Shown piece after piece: positions 48,539-58,009 of a stretch of 64,000 nt of DNA; position 1 is the stretch's first letter; each line of letters opens with the position of its first letter. Source of the stretch: Alphaproteobacteria bacterium. GTDB taxonomy: Bacteria; Pseudomonadota; Alphaproteobacteria; Caulobacterales; Caulobacteraceae. A program made the position numbers and the translations under genes. Under the pieces are notes generated by a model. That model was not told the DNA's origin. It made no database searches and saw only the letters and a program-made list of their open reading frames with translations. The stretch is taken from assembly GCA_018820665.1 (NCBI GenBank), contig JAHJNW010000086.1:1-64000 (forward strand). The letters run 5' to 3'.

Positions 48539-48993
48539 TATCGGGTCTCGGTGATTTCAGGCAGGGCAGGGGAGCGGGCTTCAGGCGTTGGAAGGACGAC
48601 GAGGGCGGTCAGCAGGACCCCCACCATCCATGTCGCGGCCGCGAACCAGACGATGCGCTTGCGGCGCTTGGACGCCGCGCTGCGCTGGCGCCCTTCAATG
48701 GCGTCGTGGATCCAGCTGAGGTAGCCCAACACGCCGGCGGAAAAAAACGACAGGCACGCCAGCGTCAGGACCGTGGAGGCGCCCAGGAGCGGGGGGACGA
48801 TCACCGCTGCGCCAGAGATCAGCGCCACCCGCAACAGGAATCGGGAAAGGCGCTGAATGGCCCCTGACTGGCCCACCAGGCCCGCCCTGACCCTCGGCGG
48901 AATGATCCGCCGCCAACCCAGGTGATCGCGCCCTGAGCGGCTTCCCCAGGGCCCGGCATCGCCTTCGGCCTGCAGCTGTCTCTTTCCGAACAT
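48538..48993 (-). CDS. membrane hypothetical protein
   Basis: TM segments; overlaps neighbours. Confidence 0.55.
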   Translation of the reverse strand: MFGKRQLQAEGDAGPWGSRSGRDHLGWRRIIPPRVRAGLVGQSGAIQRLSRFLLRVALISGAAVIVPPLLGASTVLTLACLSFFSAGVLGYLSWIHDAIEGRQRSAASKRRKRIVWFAAATWMVGVLLTALVVLPTPEARSPALPEITETR

Positions 48994-49586
48994 CAGCCGC
49001 CCCACACCGGGGGCAAAGCGACGGATCTCGGGCGCGAGGCGCGGAGTATCTCGAGCTTCGTCGGAAGCGGCATGGGTCCGCGCTCGAGGAGAACCTCGCA
49101 GATCATCTCCATGAACCTGAGCTTGCCGAACGCCAGCTGGCCGGCCGCGCCGACCGCTGTCGTCGACGGCGAGACGTCGAGGGTCGCCGCCAGTTGCCGC
49201 AGTTCGTAGATGTGCAGAAGGCTGAGCAGATCGGACACGCCCGGCTTGCCGATCGTCGCCGGCATCGCCAGCGCCGGCACAATACCGGGCTTCGCCACCC
49301 GGAAGCCCACATGAAGGGGCAGGCAGCCTCGCAGCTCACCCACGGCCGCCGGCGTCGAGAGAACCCAGATTTCCGCCAGATACGCCTTGGCGGCCGTCAC
49401 CAGATGGACCAGGGCGCTCCGATCGGAGGCCGCGTTCCAGAAGAAGATCCCGCAGATCCGGCCATCCTCGATCACCGCGAGGTCTACCTTGCCCCCACAC
49501 GGCAGACGCAGGTCCCGCATCGTCCTGCAGTGGGGCCGTTCATTCTCCAGCCAGACATAGGCCGCATCGATCAGATAGCCGGTCAT
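48993..49586 (-). CDS. hypothetical protein
   Basis: ORF, translationally coupled cluster. Confidence 0.55.
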   Translation of the reverse strand: MTGYLIDAAYVWLENERPHCRTMRDLRLPCGGKVDLAVIEDGRICGIFFWNAASDRSALVHLVTAAKAYLAEIWVLSTPAAVGELRGCLPLHVGFRVAKPGIVPALAMPATIGKPGVSDLLSLLHIYELRQLAATLDVSPSTTAVGAAGQLAFGKLRFMEMICEVLLERGPMPLPTKLEILRASRPRSVALPPVWGG

Positions 49587-50011
49587 GCGGCCACGCTCCG
49601 GTGAACCGCTTCCCGTTCCAGGTCGAACGCATCGAGCGCTTCTTGTTTCGCGCGGCCGAGGATCTCGCGGATCGAGCCATCCGCCTCGAGCAGATGCACC
49701 ACCCTGTGACCCAGGGGCCCGCGCGCGATGACGCCCGCCTGCAGGAACCCCAGAACCGTAGTCCCTTCACGCCAGGCGAACACAAGACCGCCGTCCGACG
49801 CACCCAGCGCCGACGGCAAGCGCAGCAGATGTTCCGGGGTCATCCCGTGGAACGACGCCCTCCGGACAAACTCCATGATGAACGCATGGCCCAGCCGGAT
49901 GGCCTTGGCGATGTCGTCTCCCGTCACGACGTGCGTCGGCTCGACGATTAGCCCCGAAAGCTTGTCATACCAGGGCTGGCAGAGCCCCAGCTCCTCATCA
50001 TCGAAGATCAT
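49583..50011 (-). CDS. hypothetical protein
   Basis: ORF start MIFDDEELGLCQPWYDKL. Confidence 0.5.
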   Translation of the reverse strand: MIFDDEELGLCQPWYDKLSGLIVEPTHVVTGDDIAKAIRLGHAFIMEFVRRASFHGMTPEHLLRLPSALGASDGGLVFAWREGTTVLGFLQAGVIARGPLGHRVVHLLEADGSIREILGRAKQEALDAFDLEREAVHRSVAA

Positions 50012-50088
50012 TGGGTTCTCCAAGTCGGTCTCTCCTGTGTGATCAGATCTGTTTCGCCCCGGCCGCGAGCCGGCCCCGGGCAGCGCTC

Positions 50089-50199
50089 CCCGAAAATCGA
50101 AGGGCGGGCCGCGGCGGCCGCAACGGCTTCGCCGTCCTCCGCTGCGCTGCGGTCCTGCGGATGCGTCCCCCGCTCGGAGCCCGCCCGATTGGTTTCGGG
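50089..50199 (+). promoter_or_regulatory. structured-leader copy 2 (upstream of ardC)
   Basis: P1: CCCGAAA (50089-50095) / TTTCGGG (50193-50199) and GGGCGGGC (50102-50109) / GCCCGCCC (50179-50186); hairpin ACGGC-TTC-GCCGT (50123-50135). Confidence 0.55.
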
Positions 50200-50238
50200 T
50201 CGCCCGGGGATCGGCCCCGCGCGCGAGGAGGCTTCCAA

Positions 50239-51174
50239 ATGAAGGATCGCAAGAGTCCCGCCGACCGGATCACCGCCAGCATCATCGAGCAGCTGGAACA
50301 GGGCGTTCGGCCCTGGACCAAGCCGTGGGCGTCCAAGGCCGGCGGATCCGTCGCACTGCCGTTGCGCGCCAACGGCGAGCCCTATCAGGGCATCAATGTC
50401 GTCATGCTCTGGCTTCGCGGAGCCACGGAGGGCTACTCCGGCTCCCGATGGATGACCTACCGCCAGGCCGCCGCCCTCGGCGGGCAGGTCCGCGCGGGCG
50501 AGAAGTCCACCCTCGTCGTCTATTACGGCCAGTCCCAGGCCAAGGGAGAACCCGATCCGTCCGCCGGCGACGCAGACGCCCGCAGCTTCCGTTTCCTGAA
50601 GGGCTATCCCGTCTTCAACGTCGAACAGATCGACGGCCTTGACGCCGAGTTCTACCCCACACCGGTCCCCGCCCAGGAACCCGATGCGGCCGCCGAACAG
50701 GCCCGCATCGCCTCGGTCGAAGAGTTCCTCGCCGCAACCGGCGCCCAGATCAGCTGGTCCGGCGATCAGGCCTACTACGCCCCGGGCCCGGACCACATCC
50801 GCCTCCCCGAACGCCACCTGTTCCGCGACATCGAGCAGGCCTACGCCACGGCCGCGCATGAGCTGATCCACTGGACCGGCGCCAAGCACCGGCAAGACCG
50901 CACGTTCGGCTCCAAATTCGGCGATCCCGCTTACGCCCGCGAGGAGCTGGTGGCTGAGCTTGGAAGCGCCTTCCTCGGCGCCCACCTCGGCTTGCGGCCC
51001 GACCACATCGAGGACCATGCGGCCTACCTCGACCACTGGCTGAAGGTCCTGCGCACCGACAGCCGCGCCATTCTTCGCGCCGCGTCCCAGGCCCAGGCCG
51101 CAACCGATTACCTTCTGGCCATCGCTGGACGCGCGGTCGCCCCTGTCACGGAGGATCTCGCAGAGGCCGCGTGA
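50239..51174 (+). CDS. ardC: ArdC-like antirestriction protein (ssDNA-binding + zincin metalloprotease)
   Basis: GVRPWTKPW, GINVVMLW, RAGEKSTLVVYYG, TAAHELIHWTGAKHR (HExxH). Confidence 0.92.
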   Translation: MKDRKSPADRITASIIEQLEQGVRPWTKPWASKAGGSVALPLRANGEPYQGINVVMLWLRGATEGYSGSRWMTYRQAAALGGQVRAGEKSTLVVYYGQSQAKGEPDPSAGDADARSFRFLKGYPVFNVEQIDGLDAEFYPTPVPAQEPDAAAEQARIASVEEFLAATGAQISWSGDQAYYAPGPDHIRLPERHLFRDIEQAYATAAHELIHWTGAKHRQDRTFGSKFGDPAYAREELVAELGSAFLGAHLGLRPDHIEDHAAYLDHWLKVLRTDSRAILRAASQAQAATDYLLAIAGRAVAPVTEDLAEAA

Positions 51175-51199
51175 CGGCCTTTCCCTACCCTCTTCGTGT

Positions 51200-51835
51200 T
51201 CAAAAGGCGGCACGCCGGCGGCCCTCCGTCGGCGTGTTTCCTGTCGGCGTTTTCCGCAAGGAGAGCGTCTGCCCCATACCCGACACGACATCGATGGGCT
51301 CGACGATCTCCTCCACCAGTGTCTCTCGGCCGAACAGTTCCGCCAGGCCGCGCCAGTTGCGGCCATAGGCGACGCTCACGCGGTATCGACCTGGCCTTAA
51401 CAGTATTTCGGTATGCCCATCTCCAGCGACAAAACCGGTCGCGACAGGACTTCCGTCTTCCCATCGCCGAACCCTAACGACTGCGCGGGTCTCGCCGCCG
51501 GCGCCTCGCACCACGAAGGGCTCGTGGCCCGCGGAATAGTCGTTCGGCTCGTGAAGATTGACCGTACCACTCGTCGGGAAGGCCTCCTGTGGCCCTAGCT
51601 CGACGACCGCCGGCACATCGGCCAACCCGAAGTCGATCGTGCGCCACCAATTCTTGGCGCCGAGCGCGAGAGTTGCTCCAGCCGAGAGCAGAATGGCAAC
51701 GCCCGCGAGGATTTGCCTATCGATCACCCGGCGTCGCCCTTTATGACGCATCTGACGCGGGGTCGCATCGCCGAACGCCTTCCGCAAACGCTCGGCCCGG
51801 GCCTCCCGGAACCACTCTCTGTCCTCAACGCCCAC
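51200..51835 (-). CDS. membrane-anchored hypothetical protein
   Basis: Single TM then extracytoplasmic domain. Confidence 0.5.
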   Translation of the reverse strand: MGVEDREWFREARAERLRKAFGDATPRQMRHKGRRRVIDRQILAGVAILLSAGATLALGAKNWWRTIDFGLADVPAVVELGPQEAFPTSGTVNLHEPNDYSAGHEPFVVRGAGGETRAVVRVRRWEDGSPVATGFVAGDGHTEILLRPGRYRVSVAYGRNWRGLAELFGRETLVEEIVEPIDVVSGMGQTLSLRKTPTGNTPTEGRRRAAF

Positions 51836-52040
51836 TGACTTGCTCCTCTCTCACGAAGAGCCAGCCGTTCACCTGCAGGACCTCGCCGGTGTCCATGCAC
51901 GTCGCCTCGAACGTCCCGTCCAGATCGGCGTCTGCAGCATGGGCGAGATCTAGATCCACACCCGTCGAGAAGAAGTCTCCGCGACAGTCATGGCCGCGCT
52001 CGGCGGCCAGCTGCGCGGGCGATCTCGGGGCGGCGCTCAC
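51825..52040 (-). CDS. hypothetical protein
   Basis: Overlapping cluster. Confidence 0.45.
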   Translation of the reverse strand: MSAAPRSPAQLAAERGHDCRGDFFSTGVDLDLAHAADADLDGTFEATCMDTGEVLQVNGWLFVREEQVSGR

Positions 52041-52759
52041 AGCACCGCCCCTTCGATCGCTGCGCGCCCCTTGGAGGGAGGGGGGACAGAGGCGCGCGCG
52101 ATTTGAGGTTTTCCGGCTTCGACGGGCGAGACCGGCGACGCCGGCGCGAGGGTCAGACTGACGCTATGCCCGGCGAAGAACTTCAGCAGCTCCTCGCCGC
52201 TGATGATCCGGACGTCGCCGCACTGGCGTTGCATCTGGCGCAGTCGCTCGGGCGTCCGTCCCGTATGGACGAACAGCCCTCGCGCCTTGCGCCTTTGGCA
52301 GACGGCGTCGAAGGCCCAGACGTGATCTTCCTTGATGTAGGCCTTGTAACGCTTGGCCTGGATGAGCCAGCGTTCGCCGTTCAGCGTGAACTGGCCGTCG
52401 ATTCCGCCGTCCCCGGAGTAGGAGGTTCCCCGGATGATGTTGATGCCGCGCCGGGCCAACTCCGAGAGGATCATGTCCTCGAACCGGTAGGGGCACACCT
52501 TGCGCAGGTAGCCGAAGACGCGCCCCGGGTTTTCCAGCGGCGCCATCGAGCGGATGAGCTTCAGGTCGTCCCAGGAACGGCGCTCGTTGTAGGCGTGCTG
52601 TTTTTGCGCCTTCGTCTGTTTCGGTCGTTGCAAGAAACCGATGAAGATCGCGAACAGGAAAAACCCCGCCAGATAGGGCAGGGCGGGTTGCATCGCGGTC
52701 CAAAGGGCACCGGCGATGTCGATGTTTTTAGTGGCTTCGAGAGCCGCGTTTTCACTCAT
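52037..52759 (-). CDS. membrane-anchored Mrr-like restriction endonuclease
   Basis: GTSYSGDGGIDGQFTLNGERWLIQAKRYKA (D...QxK catalytic pattern) after an N-terminal TM. Confidence 0.8.
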   Translation of the reverse strand: MSENAALEATKNIDIAGALWTAMQPALPYLAGFFLFAIFIGFLQRPKQTKAQKQHAYNERRSWDDLKLIRSMAPLENPGRVFGYLRKVCPYRFEDMILSELARRGINIIRGTSYSGDGGIDGQFTLNGERWLIQAKRYKAYIKEDHVWAFDAVCQRRKARGLFVHTGRTPERLRQMQRQCGDVRIISGEELLKFFAGHSVSLTLAPASPVSPVEAGKPQIARASVPPPSKGRAAIEGAVL

Positions 52760-52804
52760 GTCCTGCATCCTGGGGTTGGGGATGCAGGGATCGGACTGAC
52801 AGCC
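52759..52804 (-). promoter_or_regulatory. duplicated leader element with CTGCATCC...GGATGCAG stem (copy 2)
   Basis: Minus: GCTGTCAGTCCGATCCCTGCATCCCCAACCCCAGGATGCAGGAC before ATG 52759. Confidence 0.6.
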
Positions 52805-53024
52805 CGACTGTTTTGCCACGATTTTCCGGCGAAGTCTTTAACGGCGAGGGTTAAATTCGGGCGTCTCCCCGCCGAGGCGGGGGCGGGCTCTACTCGTCGC
52901 TGCGCTCCTCACCGAACCTCGCCAAGGGGCGAGTTTCGTCCCGTCCGGGTGACGATCCCTGACGCGGGATGCTGGACAGCGTTACACCCCGTGTGCAGTC
53001 TCCCCGAGACCAAAGGAGAGCACA

Positions 53025-53252
53025 TTGGAACGACTTCCGACCCCTCTGAAGATCGTAACGGTCGCTTTGGCCGTGCCGCTTTTCGCATTCGCGATGTGCG
53101 CCATCGCCGTTTTCGCGGTGAAGCTCTTCGGCCTTATGCCCGTATCGGTGGCCGCGCTCTTGCTCTTGCTTGTCGGACCTTCGACCTACGGCTTTCTGGT
53201 ACGCGCCCAGGAACGCAGAAAGCCCTTCGTGCGGTACGATACCAAGCGCTAG
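53025..53252 (+). CDS. small membrane protein
   Basis: TTG start with AAAGGAGAGCACA SD; two TM helices. Confidence 0.5.
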   Translation: MERLPTPLKIVTVALAVPLFAFAMCAIAVFAVKLFGLMPVSVAALLLLLVGPSTYGFLVRAQERRKPFVRYDTKR

Positions 53253-53407
53253 GACTCCGCCGTCCGTCTGGGCATTTCGCCGAGTTCGTCAACCAAACTG
53301 CGATCTGTCAACCACGGCTCGGTTTGTAAACCGGGCCACTTTCACGGTTCGTTCCGTTCCTATGTCGTGAACAGGACACCGCCTGTCCCTCGGCCCTGCT
53401 CCTCGAG

Positions 53408-53548
53408 ACCGGAAGGTGCGGACCCCAGATCGCTAGCGGCCCGGGCCCGGTCGCCGCCAACCGCTGCGCAGTCCTCCACTCCGTTCCGGCCCTCCGGGTG
53501 CGGCTCAGACCCTACCCGCTACGCGTTCGGTCACGCACTGATCCCGGT
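53408..53548 (+). promoter_or_regulatory. structured-leader copy 3
   Basis: P1: ACCGG/CCGGT, GTGCG/CGCAC, GACC/GGTC (53408-53424 with 53529-53548); hairpin 53460-53472; CCTCCACTCCGTTCCGGCCCTCCGGGTGC. Confidence 0.55.
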
Positions 53549-53564
53549 GCTGTCTGGAGGCCCC

Positions 53565-53867
53565 ATGTCCGACTTCGACCCCAAATCCCTCGACAACAAC
53601 ACCCGCCGGATGCTCGACGTCTCAACGGCTCACATCTCCCAGGAGACCTGTGACGCCGCCACCGCCAAGGCAATCAGCTGGGCGAACACCGGCCCGACCG
53701 AGTTCGGTTTCATCGTCTACGTTCACCAGGAACGCGACGACGAGACCCACAACGACCTCTGGGCCGTTATCGAGTTCGCCCGCGCTTGGGGCTTCGACTA
53801 CGTCATGTTCGACCGAGACGCTCCGCACCTCCCCGAAGGCGCCGCTCTACCGGTCTTTGACTGGTGA
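53565..53867 (+). CDS. conserved hypothetical (DUF5983-like)
   Basis: MSDFDPKSLDNNTRRMLDVSTAHISQETCD... Confidence 0.55.
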   Translation: MSDFDPKSLDNNTRRMLDVSTAHISQETCDAATAKAISWANTGPTEFGFIVYVHQERDDETHNDLWAVIEFARAWGFDYVMFDRDAPHLPEGAALPVFDW

Positions 53868-53931
53868 CCACGCGCGCGGCCGCTGGACACGACCGGTGGC
53901 CGCGTGTGACCATCCTGAAACGGAGCCCTTC

Positions 53932-54150
53932 ATGACGCGCATGACCTCGCCCCTCTTTCCGATGACCTTCGCCGCCATGGCGATCGGCCTTATCGCCTCC
54001 CTCCTGATCGCCTTTACGCCGGTCATTCATTCCGGCCTTCCGCTGGCGATCGTCGCCGGCGGCCTCATGCTGGCGCTGATGACCGCCGGGATCGCCATCG
54101 ACCGGCGCCGGGCTATGCCCGCCGCCGTTCTGGTCCGGACCAGGTCTTAG
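53932..54150 (+). CDS. small membrane protein
   Basis: Two TM helices; start MTRMTSPLFPM. Confidence 0.5.
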   Translation: MTRMTSPLFPMTFAAMAIGLIASLLIAFTPVIHSGLPLAIVAGGLMLALMTAGIAIDRRRAMPAAVLVRTRS

Positions 54151-54572
54151 GCCTCGACCACGTCCGCGAACGCCCTGCAGTCGTCCAGCAGATCGCGGGC
54201 GACGGCCGCGCAGTCAACGAGCGACGGCCTACCGGCATCCTTCGCCATGTCGTCCAGTTCGTGCCTCGCATAGCGGGGACTTAGGGCCGCGACGACGGCC
54301 TGCGTCCGGTCGTTTCGCACCTTCAGCCCCGCGCCGGTCGCCGCCTTCAGACCACGCATCAGGTCATGCCTGATCTCGCGCCGGTTCTGATCGTCCGTCC
54401 AGCCGTTTGCAATCAGGGCGGCCTTCAGCGCCAGCTCGATGGCGCAGCACAGCATCTGCGCGCGCGGGGCCCACGCCTCCGGCTCAGGCCCTTCGGAGCC
54501 GGCGCGCAGGAAGCCCTGCGCATTTTCCAGAAACACCGGCACCAGGTGGGCGTCCGCCGATCGCTGCCGCAT
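54147..54572 (-). CDS. HEPN-like helical protein (tentative)
   Basis: LCCAIELALKAALIANGWTDDQNRREIRHDLMRGLKAA. Confidence 0.4.
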   Translation of the reverse strand: MRQRSADAHLVPVFLENAQGFLRAGSEGPEPEAWAPRAQMLCCAIELALKAALIANGWTDDQNRREIRHDLMRGLKAATGAGLKVRNDRTQAVVAALSPRYARHELDDMAKDAGRPSLVDCAAVARDLLDDCRAFADVVEA

Positions 54573-54575
54573 CGT

Positions 54576-54806
54576 CTATCGCCCCCTTACGTCCGCTGAC
54601 ACCCGCACCAGGTCCTCGCCCATCATCTCGAGCACGATCCGCTCCTTCTCATTGGTCGGCCGGATGATGATCCCGAAGGTGAACGGTCGCTCCACGAACG
54701 CGGCTGGGCTCAGCAGCGAACGCACGTGTTCGATCTTGTCCGGATCCATCGGCATCCACCATTCCGGCATCTCATTACCCACGCTTGTTTCGCCCTTCTC
54801 GCGCAC
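54576..54806 (-). CDS. hypothetical protein upstream of the HEPN-like gene
   Basis: ORF 3 nt upstream of 54572. Confidence 0.4.
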   Translation of the reverse strand: MREKGETSVGNEMPEWWMPMDPDKIEHVRSLLSPAAFVERPFTFGIIIRPTNEKERIVLEMMGEDLVRVSADVRGR

Positions 54807-54849
54807 GTTGCGATTCCAGTAACACCGCTCGGCTTATGTTCAACTCACA

Positions 54850-55257
54850 GTGGCGGGGGAGAGCCGCGTGTTTGTCGTGATAGCCGCTTCAGGTATCGGG
54901 ATCGCCGCCTCTGGCTGGGCGGCGCTGCGCTGGCGCGCCCGCCGTGCTGCAGAAGCGCCTGTTCACGAGGAACTATGCCGCCTCATGCTCGCCGCGGCAA
55001 AGCCCGCCTTGCGGGCGTCGCCCACGGTGACGCACGGGCGCACGGTCGACGGGGCCTGGATCATCCCCGAAGGCTTCCCGCATGACTTCGTCACGGGATG
55101 GGAGGAGGTCCGCCACTATCTCGGCACCACATGCGGCGGCGAAGGCCTCGCTCGCCGCCGGAGACGACTCCGCCGGGCCTGCCGCGCAGTCCGGCGCGAC
55201 CTCGACCCGGCGCAACGCGATCGCCTACGGACGATCTGCGAGACCTATGGCGGCTAG
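54850..55257 (+). CDS. hypothetical protein, N-terminal TM
   Basis: ORF. Confidence 0.45.
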   Translation: MAGESRVFVVIAASGIGIAASGWAALRWRARRAAEAPVHEELCRLMLAAAKPALRASPTVTHGRTVDGAWIIPEGFPHDFVTGWEEVRHYLGTTCGGEGLARRRRRLRRACRAVRRDLDPAQRDRLRTICETYGG

Positions 55258-55637
55258 GCCGCGTCCGGCCGCTCGAATTCTCTCGCGACCTTCAGCAGCA
55301 ACGCCCGGTTCGGCGCCGGCATACGCGAGAAGCTCTCCGCCAGCTCGTGGCTTCCCTTGATGGCGCCGAAGCCCGCCTGGGGGCTTGCCGCCTCTACACC
55401 GTGCACCGGGAAGACATCCCCCGGATGGAAGTCCAGGACGCCCGCGATCCGGTGCAGCATCGAGGCCGAAATCCTGTTCGCGCCTTTCTCGTATTTCTGA
55501 ATCTGCTGGAAGGTCACCTTCACCGCCTTGCCCAGGGACTGCTGGTTCATCCCGGCGCGGAGCCGATACGCCTTCACCGCCAGCCCGACATGCACATCCA
55601 CGGGGTCCGGACCTTCGTCTTCCACCTTGCCGCTCAT
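55254..55637 (-). CDS. XRE-family HTH regulator
   Basis: VGLAVKAYRLRAGMNQQSLGKAVKVTFQQIQKYEKGANRISASMLHRIAGVL. Confidence 0.88.
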   Translation of the reverse strand: MSGKVEDEGPDPVDVHVGLAVKAYRLRAGMNQQSLGKAVKVTFQQIQKYEKGANRISASMLHRIAGVLDFHPGDVFPVHGVEAASPQAGFGAIKGSHELAESFSRMPAPNRALLLKVAREFERPDAA

Positions 55638-55811
55638 CTCAATCTCCAACGGATTACCACAACCCCCACTGGCATATTCGCTCACAGGTTCACTGTCACG
55701 GGGGAGGGCGCAGATCGACGAACCCACTCCCTCCGCCCCGGCCCTTCTGCAGAAACCGCCCGGGCTTCGGACTGACGGCCCCTGCGCAAAAGGGGGGCGA
55801 ACCCCCCTCCC

Positions 55812-56021
55812 TTAGTGGACGCTCTCGATGGCCGACAGCACCCGGTGGAACTGGTGGAACACCCGCTCGCTCGGACGAGTAGCGGTCCAGTCCGCCCAAG
55901 CCTGCAGCTTCTGTTTCCGGCTCAGCTTCTCCCAGCCTGCGGCCAGTTGCTGCGCCTGGTCGATCATCTGTTCGACGATGACCTGGTGACGGTTGGCGGT
56001 TTGGATCGAAACGGTTTGCAT
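55812..56021 (-). CDS. hypothetical protein
   Basis: ORF MQTVSIQTANRHQVIVEQM... Confidence 0.5.
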   Translation of the reverse strand: MQTVSIQTANRHQVIVEQMIDQAQQLAAGWEKLSRKQKLQAWADWTATRPSERVFHQFHRVLSAIESVH

Positions 56022-56879
56022 GGCGAAGCCTCCATTGAAGCCGCCCCCAACGGGCGGCGATGAAGCCTTCGGGGCACGGTGGGCCCCGGCCAGTCACCGG
56101 AGCGACGGCTCTTGCCGGCGCGGAGGGGAACGGCGAAGCCGTTGACGGGCAGGGTGCCGTGAAACGATGCGTAATCGACGCGCGTGGGGCCTGTGGCCGC
56201 GACTAGCGGCCACTCGATCCGGGTAGAGAGCGCAGCGAACGGACCGGGAACCGGCGGGGCCGCATCCTCGCCGTTCAGGGGCGGATGCCCATCACCGATC
56301 TCTGGGCCAGCCACTCATTGACCAGCACAGACCCCGTCGGACGCCCTTCGTACAGGGCATAGGCTCATGGTGACGACGATGGATCGCTGTCCTCTTCGAC
56401 GGCTTCGTCGCTTCGAATGCCTTTGCTGAAGGCCGAGGCGGGGAGGGGGTGGGCGTCTGGCTCTGGGCCCGTCCCCGGGCGTCTTGGGGGCGTCGGAGTT
56501 GGGCGCGTTCGGGGGCGCGTCATTGTGGAAGCATCGGGACGTTGATGGACCAAGGGCGGCCTGTCCAACAGGCTTCAGCGCGTTTTCCGCTCACCTGAAG
56601 GATGGGTTCCCCCGGCTGGGCGGGTAGCCGCAATGGATCACTCTTAACCTACGACGGGTCGGGTTCTTACCGAAGGCAACCCCGCTGCGCGGGGCGAGCC
56701 TGGCGGACCCTCACGGCGCTGCGCGCCTCGGCCTTCCGCGCTGCGCTTGTGCAGGCCGGTTTCCACCAGTCTCGGCCTTCGGACGTCCCCTTGTCCCCGT
56801 CGCTGACGGTCTCGTGATCGCGGCAGTGCCCGCGAGCCGGACGGGAAATCCCGACCGGTGAGAAAGAAGGAAAACGACG

Positions 56880-57257
56880 ATGCTGAACCAAGTTGAACTG
56901 ATCGGCCGCCTGGGCAACGACCCGGAGTTCCGCACCCTGAACAGCGGCGACCGCGTGTGCAACATCCGGCTGGCCACGACCGAAACCTGGAAGAACGATG
57001 CCGGCGAGCGCAAGGAGCGCACCACCTGGCACACCGTCGAGGTCTTCGGCAAAGGCAAGGTCAACGCGATCGAGAAGTGCCTGCGCAAGGGTTCGCTGGT
57101 CCACATCATCGGCCAGCTGCGCTACGACGAGTACGAGAAGGACGGCGTCAAGCAGGTCCGCGCCAAGATCAACCTGAGCGGCCCGAAGCACCAAGTCATC
57201 TTCCTGGACAAGAAGCCGACCGAACAAGCCGACGACGAGCCCGGCTCGGAAGGCTGA
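56880..57257 (+). CDS. ssb: single-stranded DNA-binding protein
   Basis: NQVELIGRLGNDPEFRTLNSGDRVCNIRLATTETW...GSLVHIIGQLRYDEYEKDG. Confidence 0.93.
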   Translation: MLNQVELIGRLGNDPEFRTLNSGDRVCNIRLATTETWKNDAGERKERTTWHTVEVFGKGKVNAIEKCLRKGSLVHIIGQLRYDEYEKDGVKQVRAKINLSGPKHQVIFLDKKPTEQADDEPGSEG

Positions 57258-57269
57258 TCCGCCAGCAGC

Positions 57270-57298
57270 GGCCCCCCGGGAAACCGGGGGGCCTTTTG
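57270..57298 (+). terminator. rho-independent terminator of ssb
   Basis: ggccccccgg-gaaa-ccggggggcc-tttt. Confidence 0.8.
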
Positions 57299-57330
57299 GT
57301 TTGCGAAACCACAGCAGCCTGGAGGCTCAC

Positions 57331-57570
57331 ATGTTCGATAGCATCCAAAGCACCCCACCCTGGGACGAGGTCCAGCCCCGGCCGGACCATCCGGGACCCT
57401 TCGCGGTGATGCACCGGCCCCACGGCCGGCTCAACATCGAGACCCGCTTCTACGGTCCGTTCGACAGCTTCGACGAGGCCTATGACGCGATGGACTCGAT
57501 CCCCGCTCTCGGCTTCGCCGTCGAGCTGCCGGGCGTGAAGTGGATCGTGCCGCTGGAGCGTCTGCCGTGA
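57331..57570 (+). CDS. hypothetical protein
   Basis: ORF MFDSIQSTPPWDEVQP. Confidence 0.55.
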   Translation: MFDSIQSTPPWDEVQPRPDHPGPFAVMHRPHGRLNIETRFYGPFDSFDEAYDAMDSIPALGFAVELPGVKWIVPLERLP

Positions 57571-57731
57571 GCAGCCGGCGGCCCGAGGGGGACACTGGTC
57601 CCTGGTTCAGAAACACGTATGAGTGCCCGTGCGGCACGGAATGGAGCGACGAATGGTCATGCGCCTGCGACGACGACTGTCCCGACTGCGGGACCACCTG
57701 TTCACCTTCGGACAGCGAGGAGGCCGACTGA
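57567..57731 (+). CDS. small Cys-rich (zinc-ribbon-like) protein
   Basis: ECPCGTEWSDEWSCACDDDCPDCGTTC; GTG start. Confidence 0.5.
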   Translation: MSSRRPEGDTGPWFRNTYECPCGTEWSDEWSCACDDDCPDCGTTCSPSDSEEAD

Positions 57732-58009
57732 TCGGCCGCGGGCTGGCCTTGGCGTCCGGCGTCTTCCGTCCGGACCATCCCAAGGTCACCGAGGAGCGCC
57801 TGAAACTCGGCGCCAACGGTTGCCAGACGGCGGCTCTCACGCTGGCCGTGGCGGTGTTCGTCACGCCCCAGCTGAACGCGGCCTTCGTGGTCACGCCAGC
57901 GTGGATCATCTCAAGCGGCATCGGCGTTATGTTGCTGATCGTGGCGGCCCACGCTCTTTTGGGCTATATTCCCAATCCACAGACGCCCCAGAAGGAGGAT
58001 CGTCCATGA
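57623..58009 (+). CDS. membrane hypothetical protein
   Basis: Two TM helices; true start may be internal. Confidence 0.45.
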   Translation: MPVRHGMERRMVMRLRRRLSRLRDHLFTFGQRGGRLIGRGLALASGVFRPDHPKVTEERLKLGANGCQTAALTLAVAVFVTPQLNAAFVVTPAWIISSGIGVMLLIVAAHALLGYIPNPQTPQKEDRP

